Source of the DNA: Ramlibacter tataouinensis TTB310
GTDB lineage: Bacteria; Pseudomonadota; Gammaproteobacteria; Burkholderiales; Burkholderiaceae_C
Direction: 5' to 3'
DNA length: 64,000 bases
NCBI RefSeq assembly: GCF_000215705.1
Contig: NC_015677.1
Coordinates: forward strand, 3,918,001 to 3,982,000
A program made the translations under genes and the position numbers. The notes under the pieces were generated by a model. It ran no database searches. It was not told the origin of the DNA and was given only the letters and a program-made list of their open reading frames with translations. This document shows positions 42,223-53,015 of the stretch, piece by piece; positions within the stretch are counted from its first letter, which is position 1, and each line of letters opens with the position of its first letter.

Positions 42223-42971
42223 CGGGCGCGCTGATCGGCTTCGGCCAGGTGCGCCACGCCCGGCTGCGCCCGGCGCGCCATGCCTTCGCCTACCCCACCT
42301 GCTTCCTCATGCTGCCGCTGCGGACGCTGCACCGCGAGCGCAGCCCTGCTCCCCTGGCCCACAACCGGCCCGGTGCCCTGAGCTTCTTCGACCGCGACCA
42401 CGGCGACGGCCGCGACAACGCCGTCGAGTGGCTGGACGAGCTGCTGCGCTCGGAAGGCATCGCCGACGCCACCGGCGAGGCCTGGCTGCACTGCTATCCG
42501 CGCGTGCTGGGCTACACCTTCAAGCCGGTGAGCTTCTGGTACTGCCACCGGGAGGACGGGCAGTTGCGCGCCATCGTGGTCGAGGTGAACAACACCTTCG
42601 GCGAGCGCCACTGCTACCTGCTGGACGCGCCACGCCTGGGCGCCGAGCTGCGGGCCGCCAAGGTGTTCCACGTTTCGCCGTTCTGCCGCGTCGAAGGCGC
42701 CTACCGCTTCCGCTTCATGGTGACGCCGGGGCGCGAGCGCACCGTGGTGCGCATCGACTACGACGACGCGCAGGGCCCACTGCTGCAAACCAGCGTCAGC
42801 GGCGCGCTGGAGCCGGTCACCGCGGCCTCGCTGCGACGCGCCCTGTGGCGTCACCCGGTCCTGACGCTGGGCGTGATCGCGCGCATCCACTGGCAGGCGC
42901 TGCGCCTGGCGGCCAGGCGGGTCGGCTTCTTCCGCAAGCCGGCCACGCCGCAGGCTTTCGTCACCCGATAA
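42219..42971 (+). CDS. DUF1365 family protein
   Basis: 250 residues from a GTG overlapping the previous stop. Family marks include the opening GQVRHARLRPARHAFAYP, CYPRVLGYTFKPVSFWYCH and VVVEVNNTFGERHCYLL. DUF1365 proteins have no proven reaction; they nearly always sit between an FAD amine-oxidase-like gene and a cyclopropane-fatty-acid synthase-like gene, as here, so a role in acyl-chain modification is likely. No signal peptide. Confidence 0.9.
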   Translation: MTGALIGFGQVRHARLRPARHAFAYPTCFLMLPLRTLHRERSPAPLAHNRPGALSFFDRDHGDGRDNAVEWLDELLRSEGIADATGEAWLHCYPRVLGYTFKPVSFWYCHREDGQLRAIVVEVNNTFGERHCYLLDAPRLGAELRAAKVFHVSPFCRVEGAYRFRFMVTPGRERTVVRIDYDDAQGPLLQTSVSGALEPVTAASLRRALWRHPVLTLGVIARIHWQALRLAARRVGFFRKPATPQAFVTR

Positions 42972-42991
42972 ACAGAGATCCCCGACGGACG

Positions 42992-44206
42992 ATGAACACG
43001 ACCACGGTCAACCACTTCGCCATCCCCCCGGGCGCGCCGGCGGCGGCACGCACCGCGCTGGGGCTGCTGCAGCGCCTGGCGCACGGCACCCTCACCGTGC
43101 AGCTGCCCGACGGCAGCCTGCGGCGCTTCGGCAACGGCAACGCCCCCTTCGCCGCGCTGACGCTGCGCAACTGGAACGTCTGCACCGCCGCGCTCAAGTC
43201 GGGCGACATCGGCTTTGCCGAGAGCTACATCGCCGGCGACTGGACCACGCCCAGCCTGACCGAGCTGCTGAAGGTGTTCATCCGCAACCGCCGCGAGGTG
43301 GAGGACGTGATCTACGGCAGCTGGGCCGGCCGGCTGCTCTACCGCCTGCGCCACCTGCTCAATCGCAACACCCGGGCCAACAGCCAGAAGAACATCCATG
43401 CCCACTACGACCTGGGCAACGCCTTCTACGGCCTGTGGCTGGACGGCACGATGAACTACTCCTCGGCCTGGTTCGACGGCGACCTGGCCCAGCCCATGGC
43501 GCAGGCGCAGCATGCCAAGGTGCGGCGTGCGCTGCGCCTGGCCGGTGTCCGGCCAGGCGACCGCGTGCTGGAGATCGGCTGCGGCTGGGGCGCGCTGGCG
43601 CAGATGGCGGTGGACGAGTTCGACGCCCGCGTCACCGGCGTCACGCTGTCCACCGAGCAGCTGGCTTTCGCGCAGCGGCGGCTGGCGCACCTGCGGCCCG
43701 GGGCGGCCGACCTGCGCCTGCAGGACTACCGCGACATCAATGACGGCCCCTACGACGCCATCTGCTCCATCGAGATGGTGGAAGCGGTGGGGCGCGAGTA
43801 CTGGCCTTCGTACTTCGGCGCGGTGCAGCGTCTGCTCAAGCCGGGCGGCCGGGCATGCATCCAGAGCATCGTGATCGACGACGCGCTGTGGGAGCGCTAC
43901 ATCCGCTCCACCGATTTCATCCAGCAGTACATCTTCCCCGGAGGCTGCCTGCCCTGCCCGCGCGAATTCCGGCGCGCGGCGCAGGACGCGGGATTGCAGG
44001 TGGTGGACGAGCTGTCCTTCGGCACCGACTACGCCGAGACGCTGCGGCGCTGGCGCGAGAAGTTCCTGGCCGAGCGGGCACAGGTGCTGCGACTGGGTTT
44101 CGACGAAAGGTTCATCCGCATATGGGAGTTCTATCTCGCGTACTGCGAGGCCGCGTTCGCCCAGGCGAACATCGACGTGGTGCAGTACACGCTGCAGAAG
44201 GCGTAG
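42992..44206 (+). CDS. cfa: Cyclopropane-fatty-acyl-phospholipid synthase-like methyltransferase
   Basis: 404 residues. The SAM-binding motif VLEIGCGWGALAQMAVDEF follows the HYDLGNAFYGLWLDGTMNYSSAWF signature, and STDFIQQYIFPGGCLPCP is the family active-site region. It adds a methylene or methyl group from SAM to unsaturated phospholipid acyl chains at the inner membrane. In this gene context it may instead be the UfaM-type methylase leading to furan fatty acids; sequence alone does not separate the two. Confidence 0.92.
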   Translation: MNTTTVNHFAIPPGAPAAARTALGLLQRLAHGTLTVQLPDGSLRRFGNGNAPFAALTLRNWNVCTAALKSGDIGFAESYIAGDWTTPSLTELLKVFIRNRREVEDVIYGSWAGRLLYRLRHLLNRNTRANSQKNIHAHYDLGNAFYGLWLDGTMNYSSAWFDGDLAQPMAQAQHAKVRRALRLAGVRPGDRVLEIGCGWGALAQMAVDEFDARVTGVTLSTEQLAFAQRRLAHLRPGAADLRLQDYRDINDGPYDAICSIEMVEAVGREYWPSYFGAVQRLLKPGGRACIQSIVIDDALWERYIRSTDFIQQYIFPGGCLPCPREFRRAAQDAGLQVVDELSFGTDYAETLRRWREKFLAERAQVLRLGFDERFIRIWEFYLAYCEAAFAQANIDVVQYTLQKA

Positions 44207-44247
44207 CCGCGGCGCGGCTGTGCGCCTGGGCCCTCGCCGCAGGCTGC

Positions 44248-44760
44248 ATGCAGATGCCCGCAGAAGCCCAGCAGCCCCCGGTGCTTGCCGCGGCGGTGCT
44301 GGCGCAAGCGCCTGCCGGGCTGCAGGCCGTGGGCCGGGGCCGGCTCACGTTCTGGGGCTTGCAGGTCTACGACGCCGTGCTGTGGGCGGCGCCGGGCTTT
44401 CGCGCGGAATCCTTCGAGCAGCACGCCCTGGTGCTGGAGCTGGGCTACCTGCGCGAGCTGGAGGCTGCCGACATCGCGCGCGTGTCGCTGGAGCAGATGC
44501 AGCGCCACGAGACCATCGAGCCGGCGCAGGCGCAACGCTGGCAGGCGCAGCTGGCGGCGCTGCTGCCCGACGTGCGCCGCGGCGACCGGCTGGCCGGGCT
44601 GCACCGCCCAGGCCAGGGCGCCGCCTTCTTCCACAACGGCCGGGCGATCGGCGAGATCGCCGATGCCCGCTTCGCGCGCCTGTTCTTCGCCATCTGGCTG
44701 GGTGAAGCCACCTCGGAGCCGGCGCTGCGCCAGGCCCTGCTGGGCCAGGGCAAGCCATGA
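44248..44760 (+). CDS. Chalcone-isomerase-like periplasmic protein
   Basis: At least 170 residues with the chalcone-isomerase-like (Chalcone_3) pattern: RLTFWGLQVYDAVLWAAPGF, ALVLELGYLRELEAADIA, FFHNGRAIGEIADARFARLFFAIWLG. In bacteria these proteins are periplasmic, fatty-acid-binding-like and without proven chalcone isomerase activity. The start is uncertain: the first in-frame ATG is 44248, but the upstream codons from CTG 44218 (CAWALAAGC...AEAQ) look like a signal peptide with no ATG/GTG/TTG. The stop overlaps the MFS start (ATGA). Confidence 0.8.
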   Translation: MQMPAEAQQPPVLAAAVLAQAPAGLQAVGRGRLTFWGLQVYDAVLWAAPGFRAESFEQHALVLELGYLRELEAADIARVSLEQMQRHETIEPAQAQRWQAQLAALLPDVRRGDRLAGLHRPGQGAAFFHNGRAIGEIADARFARLFFAIWLGEATSEPALRQALLGQGKP

Positions 44761-46067
44761 GCGCAATGGCCTCGGGCGACACGGCGGCGGCGACCGGCGA
44801 CCGCGAGGGCGCACCCGTGCCCTTCGGCGCGCGTGACGGGCTGCATTACGGACTGCTGGGCCTGCCGCTGGCCTTCGTCGCGCTGCCGCTGTACGTGCTG
44901 GTGCCCAACCACTACGCACGCGAGTTCGGCGTGCCGCTGACGATGCTGGGCGCCGTGCTGCTGGGCGCACGCCTGTTGGATGCCTTCATCGACCCGTTGA
45001 TCGGCCGCGCCGTGGACCGCTGGTTCGCCCGCTCGCTGCAGTCGGTGCTGCGGGCCGGCGCGGCCGCCGCCGTGGTGCTGGCGGCGGGCTTCGCGCTGCT
45101 GTTCTTCCCGCCGGTGCGCGACGTGCAGGCCGCGCTGGCCTGGGCGGCGGTGCTGCTGGTGCTGACCTATGCGGCCTACTCCACGCTCAGCGTGGCGCAC
45201 CAGTCCTGGGGCGCGATGCTGGGCGGCGACGAGGCCCGGCGCAGCCGCATCGTCGCCTGGCGCGAAGGCCTGGGCCTGGCCGGCGTGCTGCTGGCCTCGC
45301 TCGCGCCGACCCTGCTGGGCCTGCCGGCGACGGCGGCGCTGTTCGCCGTGCTGCTGGCCGCGGGCTGCTGGGCCTGGTCGCGCAGCCAGGCGCCCGCGGC
45401 GCGGCCGCTCAACGCGCCCGCGCATGCCCTCTGGCTGCCCCTGAGGCGCCCGGCGTTCCGTCGCCTGCTCGCCGTCTTCATGCTCAACGGCATCGCCAGC
45501 GCCGTGCCGGCCACGCTGGTGCTGTTCTTCGTGCAGGACCGGCTGCAGGCGCCGCGCAGCCTGGAGCCGGCGTTCCTGGGCACGTACTTCCTGTGCGCCG
45601 CCCTGTCCATCCCGGCCTGGCTGGCCCTGGTGCGCCGCATCGGCCTGGCGCGCAGCTGGCTGGCCGGCATGGCCCTGGCGCTGGCCGCCTTCATCTGGAC
45701 GCTGCAGCTGGGCGCTGGCGACAGCCTGGCCTTCCTGCTCGTGTGCGCGGCCTCGGGCATCGCCCTGGGCAGCGACCTGGCCTTGCCCAGCGCGCTGCTG
45801 GCCGGCGTGATCCACGACGCCGGCGACCGCGGCCGGCACGAAGGCGCTTACTTCGGCTGGTGGAACTTCGCCACCAAGCTCAACCTGGCACTGGCCGCCG
45901 GGCTGGCCCTGCCGCTGCTCGAACTGGCCGGCTATGCGCCGGGCGCGCGCGAGCCGGCCGCCCTCACGGCGCTGGCCGTCGCCTACTGCCTGCTGCCCTG
46001 CGCCCTCAAGCTGCTGGCGGCAGCCGGCCTGTACCTCACCCTCATCCGACCGGAAGGCCCGCCATGA
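44757..46067 (+). CDS. MFS transporter (GPH/melibiose-carrier-like)
   Basis: 436 residues with about 12 membrane helices. The FGARDGLHYGLLGLPLAFVALPLYVLVPNHY opening and the RLLDAFIDPLIGRAVDRWFAR loop are typical of the glycoside-pentoside-hexuronide-type MFS_2 proteins. Members encoded in this type of operon have no known cargo; a lipid or lysophospholipid role is possible by analogy with distant MFS_2 lysolipid transporters. Overlaps both neighbours by 4 bases. Confidence 0.88.
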   Translation: MSAMASGDTAAATGDREGAPVPFGARDGLHYGLLGLPLAFVALPLYVLVPNHYAREFGVPLTMLGAVLLGARLLDAFIDPLIGRAVDRWFARSLQSVLRAGAAAAVVLAAGFALLFFPPVRDVQAALAWAAVLLVLTYAAYSTLSVAHQSWGAMLGGDEARRSRIVAWREGLGLAGVLLASLAPTLLGLPATAALFAVLLAAGCWAWSRSQAPAARPLNAPAHALWLPLRRPAFRRLLAVFMLNGIASAVPATLVLFFVQDRLQAPRSLEPAFLGTYFLCAALSIPAWLALVRRIGLARSWLAGMALALAAFIWTLQLGAGDSLAFLLVCAASGIALGSDLALPSALLAGVIHDAGDRGRHEGAYFGWWNFATKLNLALAAGLALPLLELAGYAPGAREPAALTALAVAYCLLPCALKLLAAAGLYLTLIRPEGPP

Positions 46068-46597
46068 ACCGACGTCTCCTGCTTGCCGCCGCGCTCGCTT
46101 CCGGCGTGCTCGCCGGCGGCTGCGCCAGCCCCGACATCGCCGACCACCAGTCGGAAAAGCCGGTGCTGGACCTGCGCCAGTACTTCAACGGCACGGTGGA
46201 TGCCTGGGGGGTGTTCACCGACCGCTCGGGCCGTGTGGTCAAGCGCTTCACGGTGGTGATGGACTGCCGCTGGAACGGCGACGAAGGCGTGCTGGACGAG
46301 GCCTTCACCTACTCGGACGGCAGCACCCAGCGCCGGGTGTGGCGGCTCACGCGCGGCGCCGACGGCCGCTACACCGGCCGCGCCGACGACGTGGTCGGCC
46401 TGGCCGAGGGCCAGGCGCGCGGCAACGCCTTCCGCTGGCGCTACACCCTGGCGCTGCCGGTGGACGGGCGCGTCTGGAACGTCGCCTTCGACGACTGGAT
46501 GTACCTGATGAACGAGCGCGTGATGCTGAACAAGGCAAGCATGAGCAAGTTCGGCGTCACCCTGGGTGAAGTGACCCTGGCGTTCACGAAGCGATGA
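46064..46597 (+). CDS. DUF3833 lipoprotein
   Basis: 177 residues. Lipoprotein signal MNRRLLLAAALASGVLAGGC, then the DUF3833 pattern LDLRQYFNGTVDAWGVFTDRSGRVVKRF, EGVLDEAFTYSDGS and DDWMYLMNERVMLNKASMSKFG. Probably a lipocalin-like barrel facing the periplasm. Function unproven; genes of this family travel with Cfa-like and SDR genes. Coupled to both neighbours by ATGA overlaps. Confidence 0.88.
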   Translation: MNRRLLLAAALASGVLAGGCASPDIADHQSEKPVLDLRQYFNGTVDAWGVFTDRSGRVVKRFTVVMDCRWNGDEGVLDEAFTYSDGSTQRRVWRLTRGADGRYTGRADDVVGLAEGQARGNAFRWRYTLALPVDGRVWNVAFDDWMYLMNERVMLNKASMSKFGVTLGEVTLAFTKR

Positions 46598-47442
46598 TCA
46601 CCAAGATCGGCCTCAGCCCGGACGCCGCGGGCCCGCCTTATCAACCCAAGCACCGCAGCACCGGTGGCTTTGCGCCGCTGAACCCGCCGCAGGTGGACTG
46701 GCGCGGACGCAGCGCCTGGATCGTGGGCGCCTCCAGCGGCATCGGGCGCGCGCTGGCCGCCGCGCTGTATGCGCAGGGCGCGCGCGTGTTCGTCTCGGCG
46801 CGCAACCTAGCCGCGCTGGAGGATTTCGCGCGGGAGCACCCGGGCGCGGTGCCGCTGCCGCTGGACGTGACCGACGCGGCGGCGCTGCAGGCCGCCGCCG
46901 AGGTGATCTGCCAGCAGGGCCGCCTGGACTGGGTGGTGTACTGCGCCGGCCATTACCGGGCGCTGCGCGCGACCGCCTTCAGCCTGGAGGAGATGCTGCG
47001 GCACGACCGCGTCAACTACGGTGGCGCGCTGCACCTGCTGGACGCCGTGCTGCCGCGGCTGCTGGCCCAGCGCAGCGGCCATATCAGCCTGGTCAGCAGC
47101 GTGGCGGGCTTCCGCGGCCTGCCCAAGAGCCTGGCCTACGGGCCCACCAAGGCGGCGCTGATCAACCTGGCCGAAACGCTCTACCTGGACCTGCGCGACA
47201 AGGGCCTGGGCGTGAGCCTGATCAACCCGGGATTCGTGGAGACCCCGCTGACGGCGGGCAACGACTTCGAGATGCCGGCGCTGATGAAGCCCGAGCAGGC
47301 GGCGCAGGCCATCCTGCGCGGCTGGGCGCGCGGACAGTTCGAGATTCACTTCCCGCGCCGCTTCACGCTGTGGATGAAGACGCTGGAGCTGCTGCCGTTC
47401 CGCCTGTACCAGGCGGCGGTCCGGCGCTTCACCGGGCTGTAG
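46594..47442 (+). CDS. Short-chain dehydrogenase/reductase
   Basis: 282 residues. Cofactor motif IVGASSGIGRALA, the catalytic serine region LVSSVAGFRG and YGPTKAAL (YxxxK) are intact; INPGFVETPLT follows. The N-terminal 35 residues precede the Rossmann fold and the C-terminus continues to an amphipathic KTLELLPFRLYQAAVRRF tail that may touch the membrane. NAD(P)-dependent oxidation or reduction of a lipid-derived substrate is the likely role. Last gene of the operon; the stop lies 3 bases before the inverted-repeat element. Confidence 0.9.
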   Translation: MITKIGLSPDAAGPPYQPKHRSTGGFAPLNPPQVDWRGRSAWIVGASSGIGRALAAALYAQGARVFVSARNLAALEDFAREHPGAVPLPLDVTDAAALQAAAEVICQQGRLDWVVYCAGHYRALRATAFSLEEMLRHDRVNYGGALHLLDAVLPRLLAQRSGHISLVSSVAGFRGLPKSLAYGPTKAALINLAETLYLDLRDKGLGVSLINPGFVETPLTAGNDFEMPALMKPEQAAQAILRGWARGQFEIHFPRRFTLWMKTLELLPFRLYQAAVRRFTGL

Positions 47443-47445
47443 CCG

Positions 47446-47719
47446 CTAGGGCCTGCCATCGAATGTTTTGCGGGCGCGAGCGAGCCCAGAACCGCGCCAG
47501 GCAAGGCGCCTGACGGACGGCCGGGCTGGGCCGCCCGGCCTAGGAGGGCAACGCTGCATGGCGCGGTTCTGGGCCCGCTCCCTTCGGGTTGCGGCCACAA
47601 AGACCGCGCGCCGCGTTGCGCGGCCTTGCCGGGCACCTAGCCCGGCTGCGTCCACGCGCCTTGCGCGCGGCCTTTGTGGCCGCAACGCGTCCCGCAAAAC
47701 ATTCGATGACAGGCCCTAG
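47446..47719. mobile_element. 274-bp nested inverted-repeat (MITE-like) element
   Basis: Terminal inverted repeats of 29 bp (47446-47474 and 47691-47719) match in 28 positions; their shared core is ATCGAATGTTTTGCGGG. Inside are two long hairpins: arms 47478-47499/47559-47580 (21 of 22 pairs; inner 8-bp stem 47519-47526/47533-47540), and arms 47588-47611/47663-47686 (23 of 24). The whole could fold as a three-way junction. Both ends are CTAG, a possible 4-bp target duplication of the IS5 type. No transposase is encoded. The GST stop codon lies in the right end. Confidence 0.8.
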
Positions 47720-48330
47720 GCCGGCAGGGTGTCGACGAAGCTGGACCGCTGCATCAGCTTCTCGTGCAGCTTGGCCAGGTTGGGGTAAGGCTCGCGCCAG
47801 TCGATGTCCGGGAAGCGGAAGTCCAGGTAGCCCAGCACGCAGCCCACGGCGATGTCGGCCAGGCTGAGGTGGATGCCGGCGCAGAACGGCTTGTCGCCCA
47901 GCCCCTGGCTCATCGCCTTGAGGCTGGCCTGCGCCTTGCCGATCTGGCGGTCGATCCAGGCCCGGCTGCGCTGCTCGGGGGCGCGCCCGGCCCAGTGGTT
48001 TTCCAGGCGGGCCAGGATGAGCGCGTCCAGCACGCCGTCGGCCAGCGCTTCCCAGGTCTTGACCTCGGCGCGCTCGCGGCCCACCGCCGGGATCAGCTTG
48101 CCCACCGGCGAGAGCGTGTCCAGGTATTCGACGATGACGCGCGAGTCGAACAGCGCCTCGCCGCCTTCCATCACCAGGCAGGGCACCTTGCCCAGGGGAT
48201 TGGATTCGCTGATGCTGGTGGTCGCCGCCCACACGTCCTCCAGGATGAACTGGTAGTCCAGCTTCTTCTCGGCCATGACGATGCGCACCTTGCGCACGTA
48301 GGGGCTGGTGGTGGCTCCGATCAGTTTCAT
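47716..48330 (-). CDS. Glutathione S-transferase family protein
   Basis: 204 residues. Thioredoxin-like N-terminal domain (LIGATTSPYVRKVRIVMAEK, SNPLGKVPCLVM, LFDSRVIVEYLD) with the catalytic serine in SPYVRK, and the all-helical C-terminal domain (LSLADIAVGCVLGYLDFRFP). Conjugation or peroxide detoxification is inferred. The TAG stop falls within the CTAG end of the inverted-repeat element, so the element defines or has remodelled its 3' end. Confidence 0.92.
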   Translation of the reverse strand: MKLIGATTSPYVRKVRIVMAEKKLDYQFILEDVWAATTSISESNPLGKVPCLVMEGGEALFDSRVIVEYLDTLSPVGKLIPAVGRERAEVKTWEALADGVLDALILARLENHWAGRAPEQRSRAWIDRQIGKAQASLKAMSQGLGDKPFCAGIHLSLADIAVGCVLGYLDFRFPDIDWREPYPNLAKLHEKLMQRSSFVDTLPA

Positions 48331-48378
48331 GGCAGGGGCTCTGGGGCTGGGTTCGAGTTGGCGCGGCCGCCATTCTAG

Positions 48379-51572
<3,194 letters not shown>

Positions 51573-51577
51573 TTCCC

Positions 51578-52138
51578 ATGGCGCTGAAGTCCACCATCTT
51601 CAAGGCCCAGCTGCAGCTGGCCGACATCGACCACGGCTACTACGCCGACCATGCGCTGACGCTGGCGCGGCACCCCAGCGAGACCGACGAGCGCATGATG
51701 GTGCGGCTGGCGGCGCTGGCGCTGAACGCGCATGCGCTGCAAACCCAGTGCAACGGGGATGGCACGCTGGCCTTCGGCGCGGGCCTGTCCGATCCCGACG
51801 AACCCGACGTGTGGCTGCGCGACTTCACCGGCCGCACCCGGCTGTGGATCGAGGTCGGCCAGCCGGAGGACAAGCCGGTGGCCAAGGCCTGCGGCAAGGC
51901 CGACCGGGTGTGCGTCTACGCCTTCAGCTACGCGGCCGAGGTCTGGTGGCGTGGCGTCGAGGGCCGGCTCTCGCGCCTGGCCAACCTGGAGGTCTGGCGC
52001 CTGCCGCCCGAGGCCAGCCAGGCGTTGGCGCAACTGGCGGCACGCACCATGCAGCTGCAGGCGACGCTGCAGGAAGGCGTGCTGACGCTGGGCGACGGGG
52101 AGCGCAGCCTCGACGTGGAACCGCTGCGCTGGAAGTGA
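51578..52138 (+). CDS. yaeQ: YaeQ family protein
   Basis: 186 residues, complete: MALKSTIFKAQLQLADIDHGYY, the HPSETDERMMVRLAALALNA core and EPDVWLRDFTGRTRLWIEVGQPEDKPVAKAC. YaeQ has a PD-(D/E)XK nuclease-like fold; its biological role is not settled. High GC returns sharply after the preceding gene. Convergent with, and 4 bases from, the next gene. Confidence 0.93.
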   Translation: MALKSTIFKAQLQLADIDHGYYADHALTLARHPSETDERMMVRLAALALNAHALQTQCNGDGTLAFGAGLSDPDEPDVWLRDFTGRTRLWIEVGQPEDKPVAKACGKADRVCVYAFSYAAEVWWRGVEGRLSRLANLEVWRLPPEASQALAQLAARTMQLQATLQEGVLTLGDGERSLDVEPLRWK

Positions 52139-52142
52139 GCGC

Positions 52143-52595
52143 TCAACCCGTGGCGGGCGTTTGGGTCCCGGCGGCGCCGGCCTTGCCCGCGCCCTCCGCC
52201 GCGCGCTCGCGGTAGCGGTTGAAGCGCCAGGCATCGCCGTGCAGGGTGATGCGCCGCCAGGTCTGGCGCTTCTCGGCCGGGCTCATCGCCGGCCAGTGCT
52301 GGACCTCGTCCTCGGTGCGCCCGCAGCCCTTGCACACCGGGTCGCCCTGGCTGGTGGAGCAGATCGCGATGCACGGCGTGTCGGGCGTGCTGTCGTACCA
52401 GGCCTTCCAGGCCTCGTAGGCCTTGGGCGGGAAGCCCCGCTCGGCGGCCTCGTCCTCATGGTAGAAGATCATCAGGGCATAGACCTCGGCCAGGGCGCGC
52501 AGCTCGGGCGCGAGCGTCACCCCGTCGGGCGAGGGCTTTTTCTCGCGCCAGAAGTTGATCGCGGCCTCGATGTCGGTGATGTGGATGGCGGCCAT
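52143..52595 (-). CDS. DUF3717-DUF1289 fusion protein
   Basis: 150 residues. An N-terminal DUF3717 segment (IHITDIEAAINFWREKKPSPDG) is joined to a DUF1289 cysteine motif (TPCIAICSTSQGDPVCKGCGRT, four cysteines that could bind Zn or Fe-S) and WRRITLHGDAWRFNRY. Both families are of unknown function and small; the fusion in one chain is typical of Burkholderiales. Cytoplasmic, with no signal peptide. Confidence 0.85.
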   Translation of the reverse strand: MAAIHITDIEAAINFWREKKPSPDGVTLAPELRALAEVYALMIFYHEDEAAERGFPPKAYEAWKAWYDSTPDTPCIAICSTSQGDPVCKGCGRTEDEVQHWPAMSPAEKRQTWRRITLHGDAWRFNRYRERAAEGAGKAGAAGTQTPATG

Positions 52596-52649
52596 GGTTG
52601 CGCGGCGGGAGGCGGATGATAGCGCCTGGCCGCCGGCGGCTGCCGGTGC

Positions 52650-52655
52650 TACGCT
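52650..52655 (+). promoter_or_regulatory. Candidate -10 box before the holin-family gene
   Basis: TACGCT ends 6 bases before the ATG at 52662, the same spacing pattern as smg and purB, and no ribosome-binding site intervenes. A leaderless start is predicted; the hexamer itself is a weaker match than the other two. Confidence 0.35.
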
Positions 52656-52661
52656 CGCGGC

Positions 52662-53015
52662 ATGAAGCTCATCGCCAAGTGGTTGCTCAGCGCGACGGCG
52701 CTGCTGTTCCTGACCTATGTGTATGCCGGCGTCGAGGTGCGCAGCTTCGGCGCCGCGCTGCTGGCGGCCTTCGTCATCGGCCTGTTCAACGGCGTGGTGC
52801 GGCCGGTGCTGGTGGTGCTGACCCTGCCGGTGACCGTGGTGACGCTGGGGCTGTTCCTGTTCATCATCAACGCCCTGATGTTCTGGGCCGCCGCCGGCGT
52901 GCTGGAGAACTTCCACGTGCGCGGCTTCGGCGCCGCGCTGCTCGGGTCGCTGATCTATTCGGCGATCGGCCTCGTCATCGACTCAGCGCTCGAGCGCCTG
53001 TTCCCGAAGCAGTGA
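52662..53015 (+). CDS. Phage-holin-4-superfamily small membrane protein
   Basis: 117 residues with four closely spaced membrane helices (KWLLSATALLFLTYVY; AALLAAFVIGLFNGVVRPVLVVL; TLGLFLFIINALMFWAA; AALLGSLIYSAIGLVID). This family (PF04020) is chromosomal and not associated with a prophage here. Function unknown. Its last 33 bases overlap, tail to tail, the convergent protease gene. Confidence 0.88.
   Translation: MKLIAKWLLSATALLFLTYVYAGVEVRSFGAALLAAFVIGLFNGVVRPVLVVLTLPVTVVTLGLFLFIINALMFWAAAGVLENFHVRGFGAALLGSLIYSAIGLVIDSALERLFPKQ

Noticed and set aside
47446..47719. Two 83-codon open frames, one per strand, within the inverted-repeat element
   Set aside because: They translate hairpin arms and lack family or composition signals; the palindromic DNA explains why both strands are open.
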